Shown here: positions 45,216-57,231 of the stretch, piece by piece
Numbering within the stretch: position 1 is the stretch's first letter
Layout: each line of letters begins with the position of its first letter
Assembly (NCBI GenBank): GCA_944474755.1
Contig: OX104114.1
Span: 41,419,070 to 41,483,069, forward strand
Length of the DNA stretch: 64,000 bases
Origin: Limnoperna fortunei
Lineage: Eukaryota > Mollusca > Bivalvia > Mytilida > Modiolidae
Reading direction: 5' to 3'
Notes under the pieces: model-generated
Told to the model about the DNA's origin: nothing
Seen by the model: the letters and a program-made list of their open reading frames with translations, nothing else
Databases searched by the model: none
Position numbers and translations under genes: made by a program

Positions 45216-47653
45216 GTTTAATTTATAATTCCTAAAGACAAATTACGGATATTGCTTAGGAGTAATATTTCAAGGTAAATAAATACAGGTATGTTCCTTA
45301 TGTTAGTTGCATTAAGGGGATTAGTTATAATTTTTTCTGTAGAACCAATGAAAGTATATACAGAAAGAAAACATGTCCAAAATATGAAGTAGTAAAAAAA
45401 CTTTTTAAACTATTTAATCAGAACAGATAAATTCCTACATACGATCGCAATACTAAAAAAGGGGATGTGTCGGCGTTTTTTTTTACGAAAACTTAAAATT
45501 CTCATTATGAAGAATTTTGTTTAGACTGTTCTATTATTACATTGTAATTCCACTTCCGACTACGCTGTTAATTTATTGTAAGGCTGTCCAATTATTCTCA
45601 CTCCGACTAAAATTTACTCAACAACAGTAACCTTGCTCTAAACTAGGTTCACATACAAAATTTGCGAAATATTCAATGCAAACTGGCATAAAATTATTTA
45701 TAACTGTAAATATCATTTATGCCCGTCTTACTTAAAACAGCCAGGAAAAACAAACCACCATGGATGGGGTTGACCTGTTTGATGTTACCAATATACGTGT
45801 TAAGGCTTGTAGAAGAATAAAGATAATTTATTTCTTAAATTACAATTATTTGATTGAAAATAGTTTTGCTCTAATATAGACAACATAATCGCAAATGCAG
45901 TATTATCACAATGACAGGTTTTACATCAACAGAAAACGACATATGGACAATAATAGAGTAATATCAAAGGTTGGGAGAGGAAAACATGCAACATATTGCG
46001 ATTTGAAATTTACATTATATAACAATAAAAAAACGGGAAAAGGTTCTTAACTTTAAACATTGAAGAATATAAATTGATATCAAAGGGCAATAACCCCCAC
46101 AACCCCATACAAATATGGTGAATATCCCCGAATATGTCTTACAATCAGTACATGTAAACAGTAGTCACACTAACTATATCATTTAAAAACTATACAATCT
46201 ACATTTGAAGTCATAATTGTTTTACAGTTATACCATAAGCATGTGAACCTGATGCTCTTGTGATCCCCGTGCACATGTTAGCAGAAATGTTCCACAACAG
46301 CTTAAGTGAAGTATATAATAGTAATATTCAAATTAAAATTACACAAATATGTACAGACTCACAGATAAATACCTAGATGCTGTTGTCTCCTTAGTTTGTA
46401 CAAGTAAACAGTATGTTACAAAATGTTATTGAATGTATAAAATTGGTAAAGTTATAGAATAAGCATAACAAACTACATGATATCATCTTTGATGGATTTA
46501 CCCAAGTCTTTTATATTCACTTATATCATTAACATAGAGTTTTACATTAAAATGATAATAGAAATATTGTTTGACAAGTGAAATTTCATCAAATCCATCA
46601 TGTCTTCCAATTGACGCTATGACTTCGTATAAATACCGTTTGATTAATGAGTGTAAGTTGAACGGTAATACATATTTGGATAATTAAAAATACTAACATT
46701 TCTATAATTTACATAACGTTCTATCATTTATCAGCATTTATAACTGTCAACCAATATTTTAAAAAATCATGTTTTCACTAGTTTGAAAATTTAAATTCAC
46801 TAAATGTTTAAATCTTAATTAATAAAAAATGATCTTGCGAGATCTAAGATATTTTAACCACTTTTAAAACTTAATTAATGCTAGAGCTTACGGTAAAGAA
46901 ATTTTATAAATGCAACCACAATTGACCTTATCTGAACACATCAGTATTCACTGTTGTACTGAGTGTAAGGTACACAATCTTTTTTTTTGTTGTGTACCTG
47001 TTACTGGAACACATTTATTACCGTTTTACTAATAAATGTGCCTCAGGTCAACATTATTATTCATATTCAGAATTATTATTGCAGAATAGGGATAGTTTAA
47101 TATTCACAAAGAAGTATTATATTAATTTTATATCATTATAGAGAAATGTTTTTGCGTTTCATATATATCTTTTGTTTTATTATATCACGTATATTATTAA
47201 TTTATATATTTACATTTGTATATTATCAAATTCTACTACATGTAGATATTGTGTTAATTAAATATGTTGCTTTTTGCAACCGTCATTTTGTTTAATTGAT
47301 TGTTTACTTTGTATAAAGATTAGATCAAGATTCGATAGTTTATTTCGTGTCTTCTGTTCGTTCTGTATTGTTCAGGGTTGATTTTTATTTGTTTGATTTG
47401 TTGTAAGTATATTAGGTTTATGCATGTCTTTGTTGTTAGTGAATTACGAATAAAGAAAGTGGGGACAGCAGCCATTTTAATGGTAAAACTATGCCCAATG
47501 ATGTAATTGTTTCATGTCAGTTATTTATGCCCTCCAATTTTATCTTTCGGTATTTGGTTTTCATTTATTTGGTGATTCTGTCTCTTAGTGTTAGTTGAAT
47601 TGCATTTACATTATCTCCTCTTTATCTTAGTACTTATACCACGACTTATCAAA
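45216..47653. other. AT-rich, no gene recognised
   Basis: No long frame, no repeat structure that I can define beyond small hairpins (for example gtacacaa...ttgtgtac near 46971-47007). It ends at the transposon border. Confidence 0.5.
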
Positions 47654-47655
47654 TA

Positions 47656-47690
47656 AAGGAGTAGGTGCGGTAAAGGCCGATTTTGGCCCC
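47656..47690 (+). repeat. Left terminal inverted repeat of the 6.9-kb transposon
   Basis: Complementary to 54523-54557 with two differences (positions 19 and 22 from the outer end). The inner part reads CGATTTTGGCCCC. Confidence 0.9.
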
Positions 47691-47891
47691 TATTTTTACC
47701 TAAAATTAAAATGTTACCTTTGACATGTATGTTCCTGTATATTGAACCCGACATATAAATCTTTCATAAATAAAATTAATATACCTTCGGTATGGAAGTT
47801 TTGCAAACCTTTTTTAACTGCAAAGTGTCCCTATTTTGGCATATTTACATATTTTGTTGAAAATAGTGGGAATAAACATAAAATTAAGTAC

Positions 47892-47981
47892 GAGCGCAAT
47901 CTTGTACCAACACAGTTTTTTACGGGTATATATCAGAGTAATTTATGTGCCAAGTATAAAGTTGGTACATCCTTGCGCTCT
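47892..47981. repeat. Subterminal 20-bp inverted repeat in the transposon
   Basis: GAGCGCAATCTTGTACCAAC and GTTGGTACATCCTTGCGCTC are imperfect complements about 50 bp apart. Such internal pairs can be transposase-binding sites, but this is inference. Confidence 0.65.
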
Positions 47982-48031
47982 AGTTTAATTTTTTTTTAAA
48001 CTATGTAATTTTCGGTCGAATTTTGTAAACA

Positions 48032-48297
48032 ATGAAAGAAAATCCGAACAGTGACGGCACGGAAACGGTTTATTTTCGTGGCTCAGAGTTAGCAGACGAA
48101 ATGAAAAAGTGTGTCGTATTTACACATTTATTGTAGCAGCATATTGCATCATATGTATAAGCATGTAGTATTTAATTTTAAATATGAATTTGACTGTCTG
48201 GAGAAACTTTTCGACTATTTTTGACTAATTTAATGAAGGCATTCTTAGTGTTCCGGAAAATGAACAGTTCACAGAAGATGCTTTTTGTTATAATGAG
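48032..48297 (+). other. Possible 5' exons of the transposon gene
   Basis: A 34-codon frame from ATG 48032 (MKENPNSDGTETVYFRGSEL...) has protein-like composition. A second open segment (about 48238-48297, SVPENEQFTEDAFCYNE) ends at a good donor, GAG/GTAAGA (GT at 48298). A matching acceptor, ttttaattgcag, lies at 49610-49621, just before the transposase ATG at 49635. Joined as read, this frame reaches a stop soon after the junction. Either it is a separate small product, or the phase has been lost by an indel. Confidence 0.3.
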
Positions 48298-48653
48298 GTA
48301 AGAAATTAAATGTTATAGTGTTCATTGCAGGAGTTTAAGGCGCATTTCAAATTTAGTAAATATTAAAAGTGACCAAAGGTGTAAGATATATAAATAAATC
48401 TAACAAAGAACAAAGTAAACCAGTAATCCCCCCGTCATATAGGACAATAAGAGATTATATATATAGTGCTAATATGAGGTGCTCCATCAGTTTGAAGAAA
48501 AACACATTTTTGTCCTATTTTCTAATTGGAAAAGGCGAATGTTGCGAAATATTAATATTTTTTTTGGTTTATTTTGTTGGAATAGACAAATATCGTTAGT
48601 TCGGACGTCTTATGTAGAGTTATATACTAGTTATTAACAAACTTGGTTACGCA

Positions 48654-48715
48654 GCTGACGTGGCGCAGTGGTTATGTCGTTGGATTGACGTGAAAACATA
48701 CACGAGTTCGATTCT
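48654..48715 (+). other. tRNA-like sequence (SINE head or relic)
   Basis: TGGCGCAGTGGTTATGTCG matches an A box and GAGTTCGATTC a B box, 30 bp apart. The acceptor and T stems do not pair, so it is not a functional tRNA. It lies inside the transposon as a nested insertion or relic. Confidence 0.5.
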
Positions 48716-49620
48716 TAAATTTAATTTTAATTTTTTTTTTCGTTTTTTCAAATATATAAATATTCGGATGCATTTAAGTTAATTGTTATCAATATAAAAT
48801 GTACAGTTACGTATATATTTGAAGTTAATATTTAGAGTTGTATTTAGTATATTTATATAGTGCCCGTAAACATCGCCGACGGTTTTTCGAGACATCTTTA
48901 TTTTCAATGTTTTTTTCAGTTTGGTTCTCATATTGAAATTTTACAGTACTAATTTAGGCCTTTTTAAGGTAAATACATTAATTTTGTCAAAGAATTTGTA
49001 ATGTATGTTGCATTAACGAGATAGGTCTTTTATTTCAGTAGATTTAACTACAAGAAAGAAAAAGACAAACTAAATAAAAATTAAAGACAAAAAGGTACTT
49101 GTAAGAATAATATGACACATATATACGTAGTGATTTTATATCACGCTTAATTATATTATTAGCCTTTAATATAAAAGAATATTACCTATCCGCGCCTGTG
49201 ATAAATAAGAAATAAACACAAACAATTCACGTCAATACGAAAATGCACATAACAAAAAGAAGCGAAATAAACCAAAAGGAAATAAAAACAGAAATAAAAA
49301 CTAAAAATATTATTGGCTTCAAGATATTTTTACATTGTTTATTGTTTTCAAAGATGGGCATTTGTTGTATGTCGTTCTTCTCGCTCGTTTTGTACAAACA
49401 TATTATATTTCAACGTTGATATTTGAGACATGAAAAAAATTGAGGACGCTTATTTTTGACTGGCAAACAAGAGAACGTTTATATCTTAAAATTGTATTTG
49501 TTCCAATGAAGACATAACTTTATTACAAACAGAAGTTGCTATGAATATATTATTTACCTTTAACATATAGTGTAGACCTATAAAGACATACATGTACACA
49601 CAAACATGGTTTTAATTGCA
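48716..49620. other. AT-rich internal part of the transposon, probably intronic
   Basis: No coding features. It separates the candidate upstream exons from the main transposase exon. Confidence 0.45.
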
Positions 49621-49634
49621 GATCAATTCAGAAG

Positions 49635-51702
49635 ATGGCAAAAGCATTTAACTGCTGTCTATGTCTAAAAAGGACCGATGTTAAATCAAGAAGGTATATA
49701 ACTGGTGAAATGAAACAATATGTTCAAAGTATTTTATCAAGAGAAATAAAAAATATTGACTGCATATGTGGCAATTGCCGACTGAAATATTATAGAAATA
49801 TTAAAAAAGATCCACCAACACCCAATGAAATTCAGTTAGATCCAGATTATCGGCCACAACCAGAATCCTGAAATATAACTAGTCCTAAATCTATTCAACT
49901 TGGAATACCTGCCACTCCACGTAGTCATAAATATTGTGTAGTCTGCAAAAAATCAGGGAACAACCGAAACCATTTAATTGTCGTACCGGAAAAGGCAAGA
50001 ACTCAAGCCTTTGTGGAGACTGGAATATTTATTGATTCAAGAAATAGGTCGTGCAAAAGTCATATATACATGTCATATTTTAATAAAGCATCCTTATGTC
50101 TGTTACAGTCATCTAAACAAACAGATGTTTTTTCCAGGAGTGACATCACCAATCTTACAACAAATATCCGTAAAATGATGAAAGCTAGTTCGTACTTAAA
50201 TTTTGATATTCCATCATTAATTGATGATGAAGATTACACCGACTTATTGGGCATTAACAGAGACCAATTTAGCGTACTAGCAGACGAACTACGTCTTATA
50301 AGAAATTCTTTGTCTAGGTCTGTTCGTACGTGTTTAGCTGTATTTTTAATGAAATTGAAAACGGGATTGCCCAATAAAGTTCTTTCAATTTTGTTCAGAC
50401 TTAAAAAACACCAGGTTCAGCGTATTATTCACAGTGCAAGGCTTTCGCTAATGACAGAGTTTGTTCCCAATTATTTAGGTTTTGGTCATATATCTTACGA
50501 AGATTTTTGCCAGCAACATACAACAACAGTAGCCAAAACTTTATTTACGAATGAAAGTTCCCAAGCTGTCATTATTTTAGATGGAACATACGTGTACATC
50601 CAAAAGAGCAGCAATTACCGATTTCAAAGGCAATCATACAGCCTACACAAGCATAGGTCATTAGTTAAACCCATGGTAATCGTGGCATCAGATGGATATA
50701 TACTTAGTGTATTGGGTCCCTATTTGGCGGATTATCATAACAATGACGCAGCAATTACAAAACACCTGTTCAAACACAATTTAGAAAAAATAAATGACTG
50801 GATGGAAGAGAACGATGTCTGCATAGTAGATAGAGGGTTTCGTGATGCAGTTGAATTCCTTGAAGACCACGGTTATAATGTGAAAATGCCATTTTATATA
50901 AACAAAAATTCAAAGCAGCACACTACAGAAGAAGCTAACAAATCTCGATTGGTTACTAAGGTCCGTTGGGTAGCTGAAAGCACTAATGGGCGTATTAAGC
51001 AATTTAGGATGTTAGACAAAGTTGTTCCCAATACACTGTCAAAGTATATAGGCGATTTTGTGAGAATTGCGTGTGCTTTGTTAAATCGTTTCCGTGGTCC
51101 TGTTACGACTTTGGATGAAAAAACTGAGAAAATAGCAAACGAAATGATGCACAAAGCTAAAATGGACAATGAACTTAAAGTTTTTCTAGAGGACAACGGG
51201 TTAATTACTAAACGGAGCGATTATAAGTCACTTGAAAGTGCGGATATAATGGATTTTCCACAATTAACATTGGATGACCTTCGTACAATAACAATGGGAA
51301 TTTATCAGTTAAAACAGGCCCCTTGCTACACTAAAGACCATTTAAACGAGGACGGACAATTATGAATTGTTGGTTTTTAAGGAAACAGAGGGTCTAATTA
51401 AAGTGAAGATTCAATCGAGACATTCTAAAAATACTACCTACACATTATGGATTCAGTATATTCCTAGCTCCGATAAACCCATCGCTGGGTGGTACTGTAC
51501 ATGCAAGGTTGGTTCTCGTGTTGTAGGCTGTTGCGCGCACATAGCTAGTGTTCTGTGGTTTTTGGGATTCGAGCGATACCAGGGCAACCGAATTTCAAAA
51601 GACACAAATGACACATTTCTTAACGCAGCTGATATACCATCCGATACCGAGTCAGATACTTCAGAAGACGAAGACTCTTCTGATGAATTCACTGAAGAAT
51701 GA
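49635..51702 (+). pseudogene. DDE transposase with N-terminal Cys clusters and C-terminal SWIM finger, two lesions
   Basis: One frame from ATG 49635 to 51365, broken only by TGA at 49869-49871; the frame between that stop and 50013 is otherwise fully open. It continues after a small frameshift at about 51362 to the TGA after 51702. Total about 688 codons. N-terminus: CCLC...CICGNC and YCVVC, probable zinc-binding. Middle: a helix-turn-helix-like region (TGLPNKVLSILFRLKKHQVQ). DDE core: Asp in IILDGTYVYI (50580), Asp in CIVDRGFRD (50829), Glu in RWVAESTNGRIKQ (50976). All three catalytic residues are present. C-terminus: WYCTCKVGSRVVGCCAH fits the SWIM pattern CxCx(n)CxH, then an acidic tail. 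It is similar to a DDE_Tnp_4/SWIM group known from cnidarians and other invertebrates. With one stop and one shift it is recently inactivated. Confidence 0.85.
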
Positions 51703-51969
51703 AATGTAGTCATATTTAAACATATACCATGTCAATAACATTCACTTAAATTGCAACTTGTAACTCGTCTGACTCTTGCTATCACATTTGTCCGTCGTTC
51801 GTCCGGCCGACCATTTTTCACATTTTATCCTGTAAAGCAACTTATCCAATTAACGCCCAAACTGAACAAAATGATGGTTATAATTTCCTCAAAAAGGATT
51901 CATTTAATCTGGACTGGGAAACAAACATTGCTAATGAAACTTGTTTCTGATTTTTGTCTTGCCTGCGAC

Positions 51970-52190
51970 TGTTGTCGCCGGAGGCGAGACATATGTATGG
52001 GAATCCGGCGGCGGCGGCGTAAACACTTGGACATCTTGCTTCATATCTTTGTAAGCCTAAGCCCTAGGTCCATCAAATTTGGTCCAGTGGTAGCTTATGA
52101 TGAGTACTTGCCAGTCAGTCACCTGTCACCTGACCTAATTTTTTTCGTATACTGATGCGGAATTCAGGCGAGACATTTTTCTGTGTCCAC
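51970..52190 (+). repeat. Interspersed repeat inside the transposon
   Basis: The phrase gtcgccggaggcgagacata, a CGG-rich run and TTCAGGCGAGACATT at the end suggest a short repeat element. The frame 51751-52155 that reads through it is not a gene. Confidence 0.5.
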
Positions 52191-52194
52191 ACTT

Positions 52195-54010
52195 GTTTTA
52201 ATCTCTGATACTACAAAGCCAACTGAATATAAACTGTGCATGATTAAAGTAAAATAGTTTCTTTCCGGGTCTTCATTTATAATGTTCTCACTAAACCGTG
52301 GCTAAAAATATTTATACTGATAAATATTATTAAAAAAATCTCATCCGGGAAAATACAACGACAAATGAAACTCTATTCTATAGGGTGATACATTAGATAT
52401 TTAAGTGTAATATGCAAATCGAACTGTCATGTGTCCACGAACACAGAAACCGTGACCGTGCATGAGCACCGTGCTACTTAGCAATTTATCAATCTGGTAA
52501 GCCATAACGTTTTTTTTGGAAAAAAAAAATGTTTTTTTTTAATTGTAGTTGTGTATTTGCAATATGTTTTGTCTAATAAACTGTATGTTATCAATTGAAA
52601 TTAAAAGGTAAATCAGCTATTAAAAATATTAGGTAGGGTTTATTTATGGGGTTATTTAAATATATCTTTTTTATCTGTGCTACCTTTTCAACCTTGGAAA
52701 GGCTGTGACCATTTAGACATCCTCTTCTGGCCGGACCAACATTTAAAACTAAGAAAATAGTATTGACTGAAAATAATTATATATATCAGATATATATCTT
52801 TATGTGATTATAATCAATGTAAAAGGCTTTTATGTTGACTGCACGCATCTGTTTTCATTTTTATTTTAATATTTTTTATGTTCTGTTTTACATTTGAAAT
52901 AAGAAAATATGATGTATTTAAAATGCCAGAAAAAGGTACATTGATCTGCAGTGTTCGTTGCCTTTAACAGTATAAGAATTAAGATGTGTATAATGTCTTT
53001 TTATGGTATGATTGTTGTTTTATTGGAGTAAACTCAACCAAATCACTGACATATCATCCTCGGAAACTCAGGGTCGATTCCGTCAGGTTCATCATCATAA
53101 TATGATGTAACGAAATTAACACCGGTTATGCGATATTAGTACAAAAGTGACTAAAGACCAATATTTATTTTAGTCAAAGACGAGTTATATACTTACACAA
53201 AATCGTATTTAATTTTATATGATTCTATTTTAAAGTAACAACAATAAATTAGTTTAGCGTCACCGAATTGCGATAGTCCGTGGTAAGCTATTTATGTTGA
53301 TATTTTTGTCTAATGTGAGAGTTGCCTATTAAAGCGATGCTGAAAACCTTCTGGCTGAATTTTGAACCGTGCGTTGTCATTGAGTTACATAGGTTTTTCT
53401 TATTTTAAAATTGATTCTTCGACGAAAAACATCTTTTAGAAAACAAGATTTTGTAACGCGTTTCCAAGCAAATAAATACATCTTCTCAAAACGTAACTTT
53501 TATATATGAGTTTTCTTCTTTGTTTTAATGGTGATTTCTGAAATTTTTCAGCTATATCTTGGACTCATGTTTTAATGGGGAGAGAAAGCCGATGTATCAA
53601 AAAACAAAAGATTCGGTAGGAAAACTTGATTATTAAGGTGCATTAATATCGTTTATGTTCTGGTATATGGCATCATTGTAATGTGTTCACATTTATACAT
53701 AATCTTATTTCCATTTGTATGACAGTCATATTTATATCCTAAATAAAGGCTATGTATCTAGATGTCATTGTTGAATTTTTTTGCCATAGCTGTACAAGAC
53801 AAAATACTTTTATACTTTAAACCCAACCAAACGAACAAATGGATCGATTTGTATACTATTTCTTATATACTATCCCCCAAATCTCACATCGGACCACTTG
53901 TATTACCTTGCAAGAATATTTTTTATTGCGCATTTTATTCATGTTTAGAAGTACACATGTTCATTTCTAAGTATAATGTTCTAAACATGAACAACATGCG
54001 CAATTAAATG
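52195..54010. other. Non-coding 3' part of the transposon
   Basis: No gene recognised. The frame 53762-54007 is AT-rich and featureless. ISL2EU-type elements may carry a second gene (YqaJ-like exonuclease); I found none. Confidence 0.5.
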
Positions 54011-54011
54011 T

Positions 54012-54425
54012 TTTTATGTGCCCCATGTGGGGCCTCACTGTTTCGTTGTATTTAAACAATATATATAGGCTTATATGCTACAAGATTGCTAAAGTATCTT
54101 ACAAAACAAGCGCATTTCTTGTTTCTTTTATGGATTTAAATATTTTTTTTATTTAGTTATGAACATGCTTACTTCCAATGTACAAAAATGAGAATATAAT
54201 ACATTTTCTGAGTTCAGTAACCCTTGTGGTGCCTCATTTCTTCTATTTTTCATGCCCTTGAACACTAAGTAGGCTTACTTGGTGCAGGAATACTGAAATA
54301 TATCTTAACAGAAAAATTCCTATTTTCGGCTTTATGCTTTGAAAAAAAACATGTATACTTCCAAAAGAAAAGAAAATGAGCGTTAGTTTTTAATGTGTAG
54401 AGTACCCCTTTTGGGGCCTCATTTG
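54012..54425 (+). repeat. Subterminal motif repeated three times before the right TIR
   Basis: GCCCCATGTGGGGCCTCAC (about 54019), ACCCTTGTGGTGCCTCATTTC (about 54221) and ACCCCTTTTGGGGCCTCATTT (about 54404) are variants of one partly palindromic motif, spaced roughly 190-200 bp. They may be transposase-binding repeats. Confidence 0.6.
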
Positions 54426-54522
54426 CACGAAAAGCCGTCATATTAACATTCTAATTTTAGTTGTAAAATAAAATTGGGTTTGGTGTTTCTCATTTATATA
54501 ATAAGTTGACTCAATCCAAATG

Positions 54523-54557
54523 GGGGCCAAAATCGACCCTTACCGCACCTACTCCTT
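54523..54557 (-). repeat. Right terminal inverted repeat of the 6.9-kb transposon
   Basis: Complement of 47656-47690, followed by TA at 54558-54559. Confidence 0.9.
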
Positions 54558-54807
54558 TATAGTAGTGATGTTTGTGTTGTGAAGTATTATTTGTGTCATT
54601 TAAAGTCATTAATTTGATAGTGGCGTTTAAAGATCTTCTTTATGGACCAGTAACTTTGAACAAACGATATGTGTTATATAATACACTGAGTTTATTTTGA
54701 AAACGACAGACTGCGATGTTTTCAACTTAATCTGTATGGAATGTGTGCGCTTATATAACAAAAATGTAATGTAAGTATTTCAGTTTATATATTATGTTTA
54801 TACTTAC

Positions 54808-54913
54808 CCTCTCTTTTATAGCAGGAGTTAATTGTGCAGTCTTCTTGATTCAACATGGTATAAGGTGTTATGTGATTAATAAGGAGTAAAATCGAACGGT
54901 CTTTTATTACTAC
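54808..54913 (-). pseudogene. Copy 1 of the duplicated exon, frame broken
   Basis: Same exon as 55337-55444 with the same splice borders but lacking 2 bp in the codons for NQEDYAQ, so its frame is lost. Confidence 0.5.
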
Positions 54914-55336
54914 CTGTACCATATAAAATGCAAGGATTAGAGTACATCAGTAATGAATTGTACAACCAAGAACAACAGCAAAGTACCAAATAATGAAAAC
55001 TATTTTTTTTTCAAATCAGGTTAGCGGTATAACAGTTTAGATCAAAATAGATTAAAAGGATATAATATATCTTAAACTCCCCAATTTTTTGACGATATAA
55101 CAAAGTGTATTAATTTTTTATCGATACAGAATTTTAAAGTATACCATCAAAGATTTTTATTTCCGATATTGTACATGTTTTGCATCCATGCGATGCTCCT
55201 AAACCGCAATACGAATTGAAATGCCTGAAACGTATCTGCAAGTTGTTTTTAACCCCATCCAAACAAACAAAACAAAGAATAAATGAATTGCTTTAATGTG
55301 TTTTAGTTCTTTCTCAGTCTTTAAATCTATACTTAC

Positions 55337-55444
55337 CCTCTCTTTTATAGCAGGAGTTAATTGTGCATAGTCTTCTTGATTCAACATGGTATAAGGTGTT
55401 ATGTGATTAATAAGGAGTAAAATCGAACGGTCTTTTATTACTAC
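55337..55444 (-). CDS. Putative 36-codon internal exon, copy 2
   Basis: On the minus strand an acceptor (tttatatggtacag) precedes GTA GTA ATA AAA at 55444, and a consensus donor GTAAGT (55336-55331) follows AAA GAG AGG. The exon is 108 bp with phase-0 borders. It reads VVIKDRSILLLINH, ITPYTMLNQEDYAQ and LTPAIKER, an amphipathic pattern. The helix pattern (LLxxI...MLNQEDYxxL) is compatible with part of a death-fold/CARD-like domain, but the piece is too short to assign. No other exon of this gene was recognised in the window. Its copy at 54808-54913 is frameshifted. Confidence 0.4.
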
Positions 55445-55860
55445 CTGTACCATATAAAATGCAAGGATTAGAGTACATCAGTAATGAATTGTACAACCAA
55501 GAACAACAGCAAAGTACCAAATAATGAAAACTATTTTTTTTCAAATCAGGTTAGCGGTATAACAGTTTAGATCAAAATAGATTAAAAGGATATAATATAT
55601 CTTAAACTCCCCAATTTTTTTGACGATATAACAAAGTGTATTAATTTTTTATCGATACAGAATTTTAAAGTATACCATCAAAGATTTTTATTTCCGATAT
55701 TGTACATGTTTTGCATCCATGCGATGCTCCTAAACCGCAATACGAATTGAAATGCCTGAAACGTATCTGCAAGTTGTTTTTAACCCCATCCAAACAAACA
55801 AAACAAAGAATAAATGAATTGCTTTAATGTGTTTTAGTTCTTTCTCAGTCTTTAAATCTA

Positions 55861-56384
55861 TATCATGGCAACACGTTTGTATTGTAGACAATCATAATTT
55901 GCACAGCCCACCAACATGAACCAGTTTCTTAACCATTGTCAGCATAAATCATAAAGGAACCTTTTACTGCAATAATCAAGACAACCACTGATGCCAGCAA
56001 AAAGTCCCCAAAACATTTATACGAGGAAAGCATTATAGAAAACCTTGTTTATAATATATTTGATACTTCCTTTTTTTTAATTTAGGTACACGTGTATATA
56101 TCTATAGTAAGTTTCGAAGCGGTCATTTAGCGGTTTTTTGGCTGACAAATAAAAACTGCTTACCGCGTTTGGTCCAGCTTATGCTCCTTTTGTAGATTAC
56201 AGAATGTGTAAACTGACAACAACAATTATATCCAAGTGATAGTCGGCGGTTTGAAATGCGGCAGATTTTTTTCACTTTGATAGAGCACTTTTCTATAGTA
56301 AAGTTTGACCTAAATTACCACGGAAGTGTATGTTTGGAAGAGTCAATTGTTATCTATTCGAAATCCTTCGGGTCATGTCGTCTG
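55861..56384. other. No gene recognised
   Basis: AT-rich, with no clear frame or repeat. Confidence 0.5.
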
Positions 56385-56545
56385 CACTTAAGGCGGGAAA
56401 AGTCTCGCGGTTTGTCCGAATACCATTAAACGTTACGAAAGCAGACGATCTTTTTGAAAACAACGCTAGGTCCCTTTAGAAACTCAAATGGTTGACTTCC
56501 TATGTAAAATTCCCGTAGCAAATGTCAAGGACGATTTCGGATATT
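56385..56545. repeat. Interspersed repeat shared with 16.48-16.65 kb
   Basis: Second copy of the GGCGGGAAAAGTCTCGC family, same orientation. The minus frame at 56684-56484 overlaps it. Confidence 0.65.
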
Positions 56546-57231
56546 TCAACAACAAAGGCATAATATAAAATATGGACGTGTCATCGTGTAGATTTTTTTC
56601 AAATTGGATTTTAGCACTATAAAGGTACAGTATGGAGTAATAAAAAAATGCAAGCAAAACGCTGAGCGCATGGGGGTGTAACATTTAGTATAGTGAGGGG
56701 GCTACATGAAAACACCTTTTGTAAAACAAATTAAAGACCAGTTTTTCTGATGGTTTTGTTAAACTTCCTTTTCTTAGACTCTTCCAAAACTAGTAAACTG
56801 TATTGTCGATGCATATGACTGTTTGATATCCTTGCACTTCAAGAATACATTAGATCTGTGTTAAAAGATTGGATTTCTTACAGCTTGGGTTCCTATTTGG
56901 CAGTTTTATTCGTATTTTGTCGTGTCTTCTTTGTATATTCACAAGAATTTTGTAAGCGTTTTTGTGTATCATCTAGCACAATTTAACTAGAATATAATAT
57001 GTACTAACTCTGTAATATATTCAGCACGGTAGTTGTAAATATCAGGGATGGCCGTCAGTATTTGAAGTAACATCCCTGTTCAACTTTGCTCTCGATGTTG
57101 GACAAAAAATATCTATACCTGTAAGGCTTTTGCTTTTAAAAATTGGAAACGATGGCCGTTTTACCTCCACTGATACCTGATACGTTTTTGTATGCGAAAG
57201 ACATTCCGTTATCAGATGTGGATTCTAGAAC
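56546..57231. other. No confident gene
   Basis: A 27-codon frame from an ATG near 57152 (MAVLPPLIPDTFLYAK...) ends just before the next frame. It has protein-like wording but no known match. Confidence 0.4.

Larger units (their letters stand above)
47656..54557 (+). mobile_element. 6.9-kb DNA transposon with terminal inverted repeats, DDE/SWIM transposase
   Basis: Left end 47656-47690 and right end 54523-54557 are inverted repeats: AAGGAGTAGGTGCGGTAA at both outer ends, two mismatches in 35 positions, and pairing continuing weakly inside. TA flanks each end (47654-47655 and 54558-54559), consistent with a 2-bp TA target duplication. A transposase gene (49635-51702) lies between in plus orientation. 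The protein resembles the IS5/PIF-Harbinger-like DDE_Tnp_4 group, possibly ISL2EU-type. It contains nested repeats (48654-48715 and 51970-52190). Confidence 0.85.
54799..55860. repeat. 529-bp tandem duplication
   Basis: 54799-55327 and 55328-55860 are nearly identical. The differences seen are a 2-bp deletion in copy 1 (gtgcag versus gtgcatag) and lengths of two poly(T) runs. The near identity means a recent duplication, or an assembly or haplotype artefact. Confidence 0.9.

Noticed and set aside
49869..49871. TGA read as selenocysteine or readthrough in the transposase
   Set aside because: No SECIS-like structure was recognised and a second lesion lies downstream; simple decay is the better explanation.
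51367..51702. Separate SWIM-domain gene
   Set aside because: It starts at TTG and its frame continues directly upstream into the transposase across a small indel, so it is the C-terminus of the same protein.
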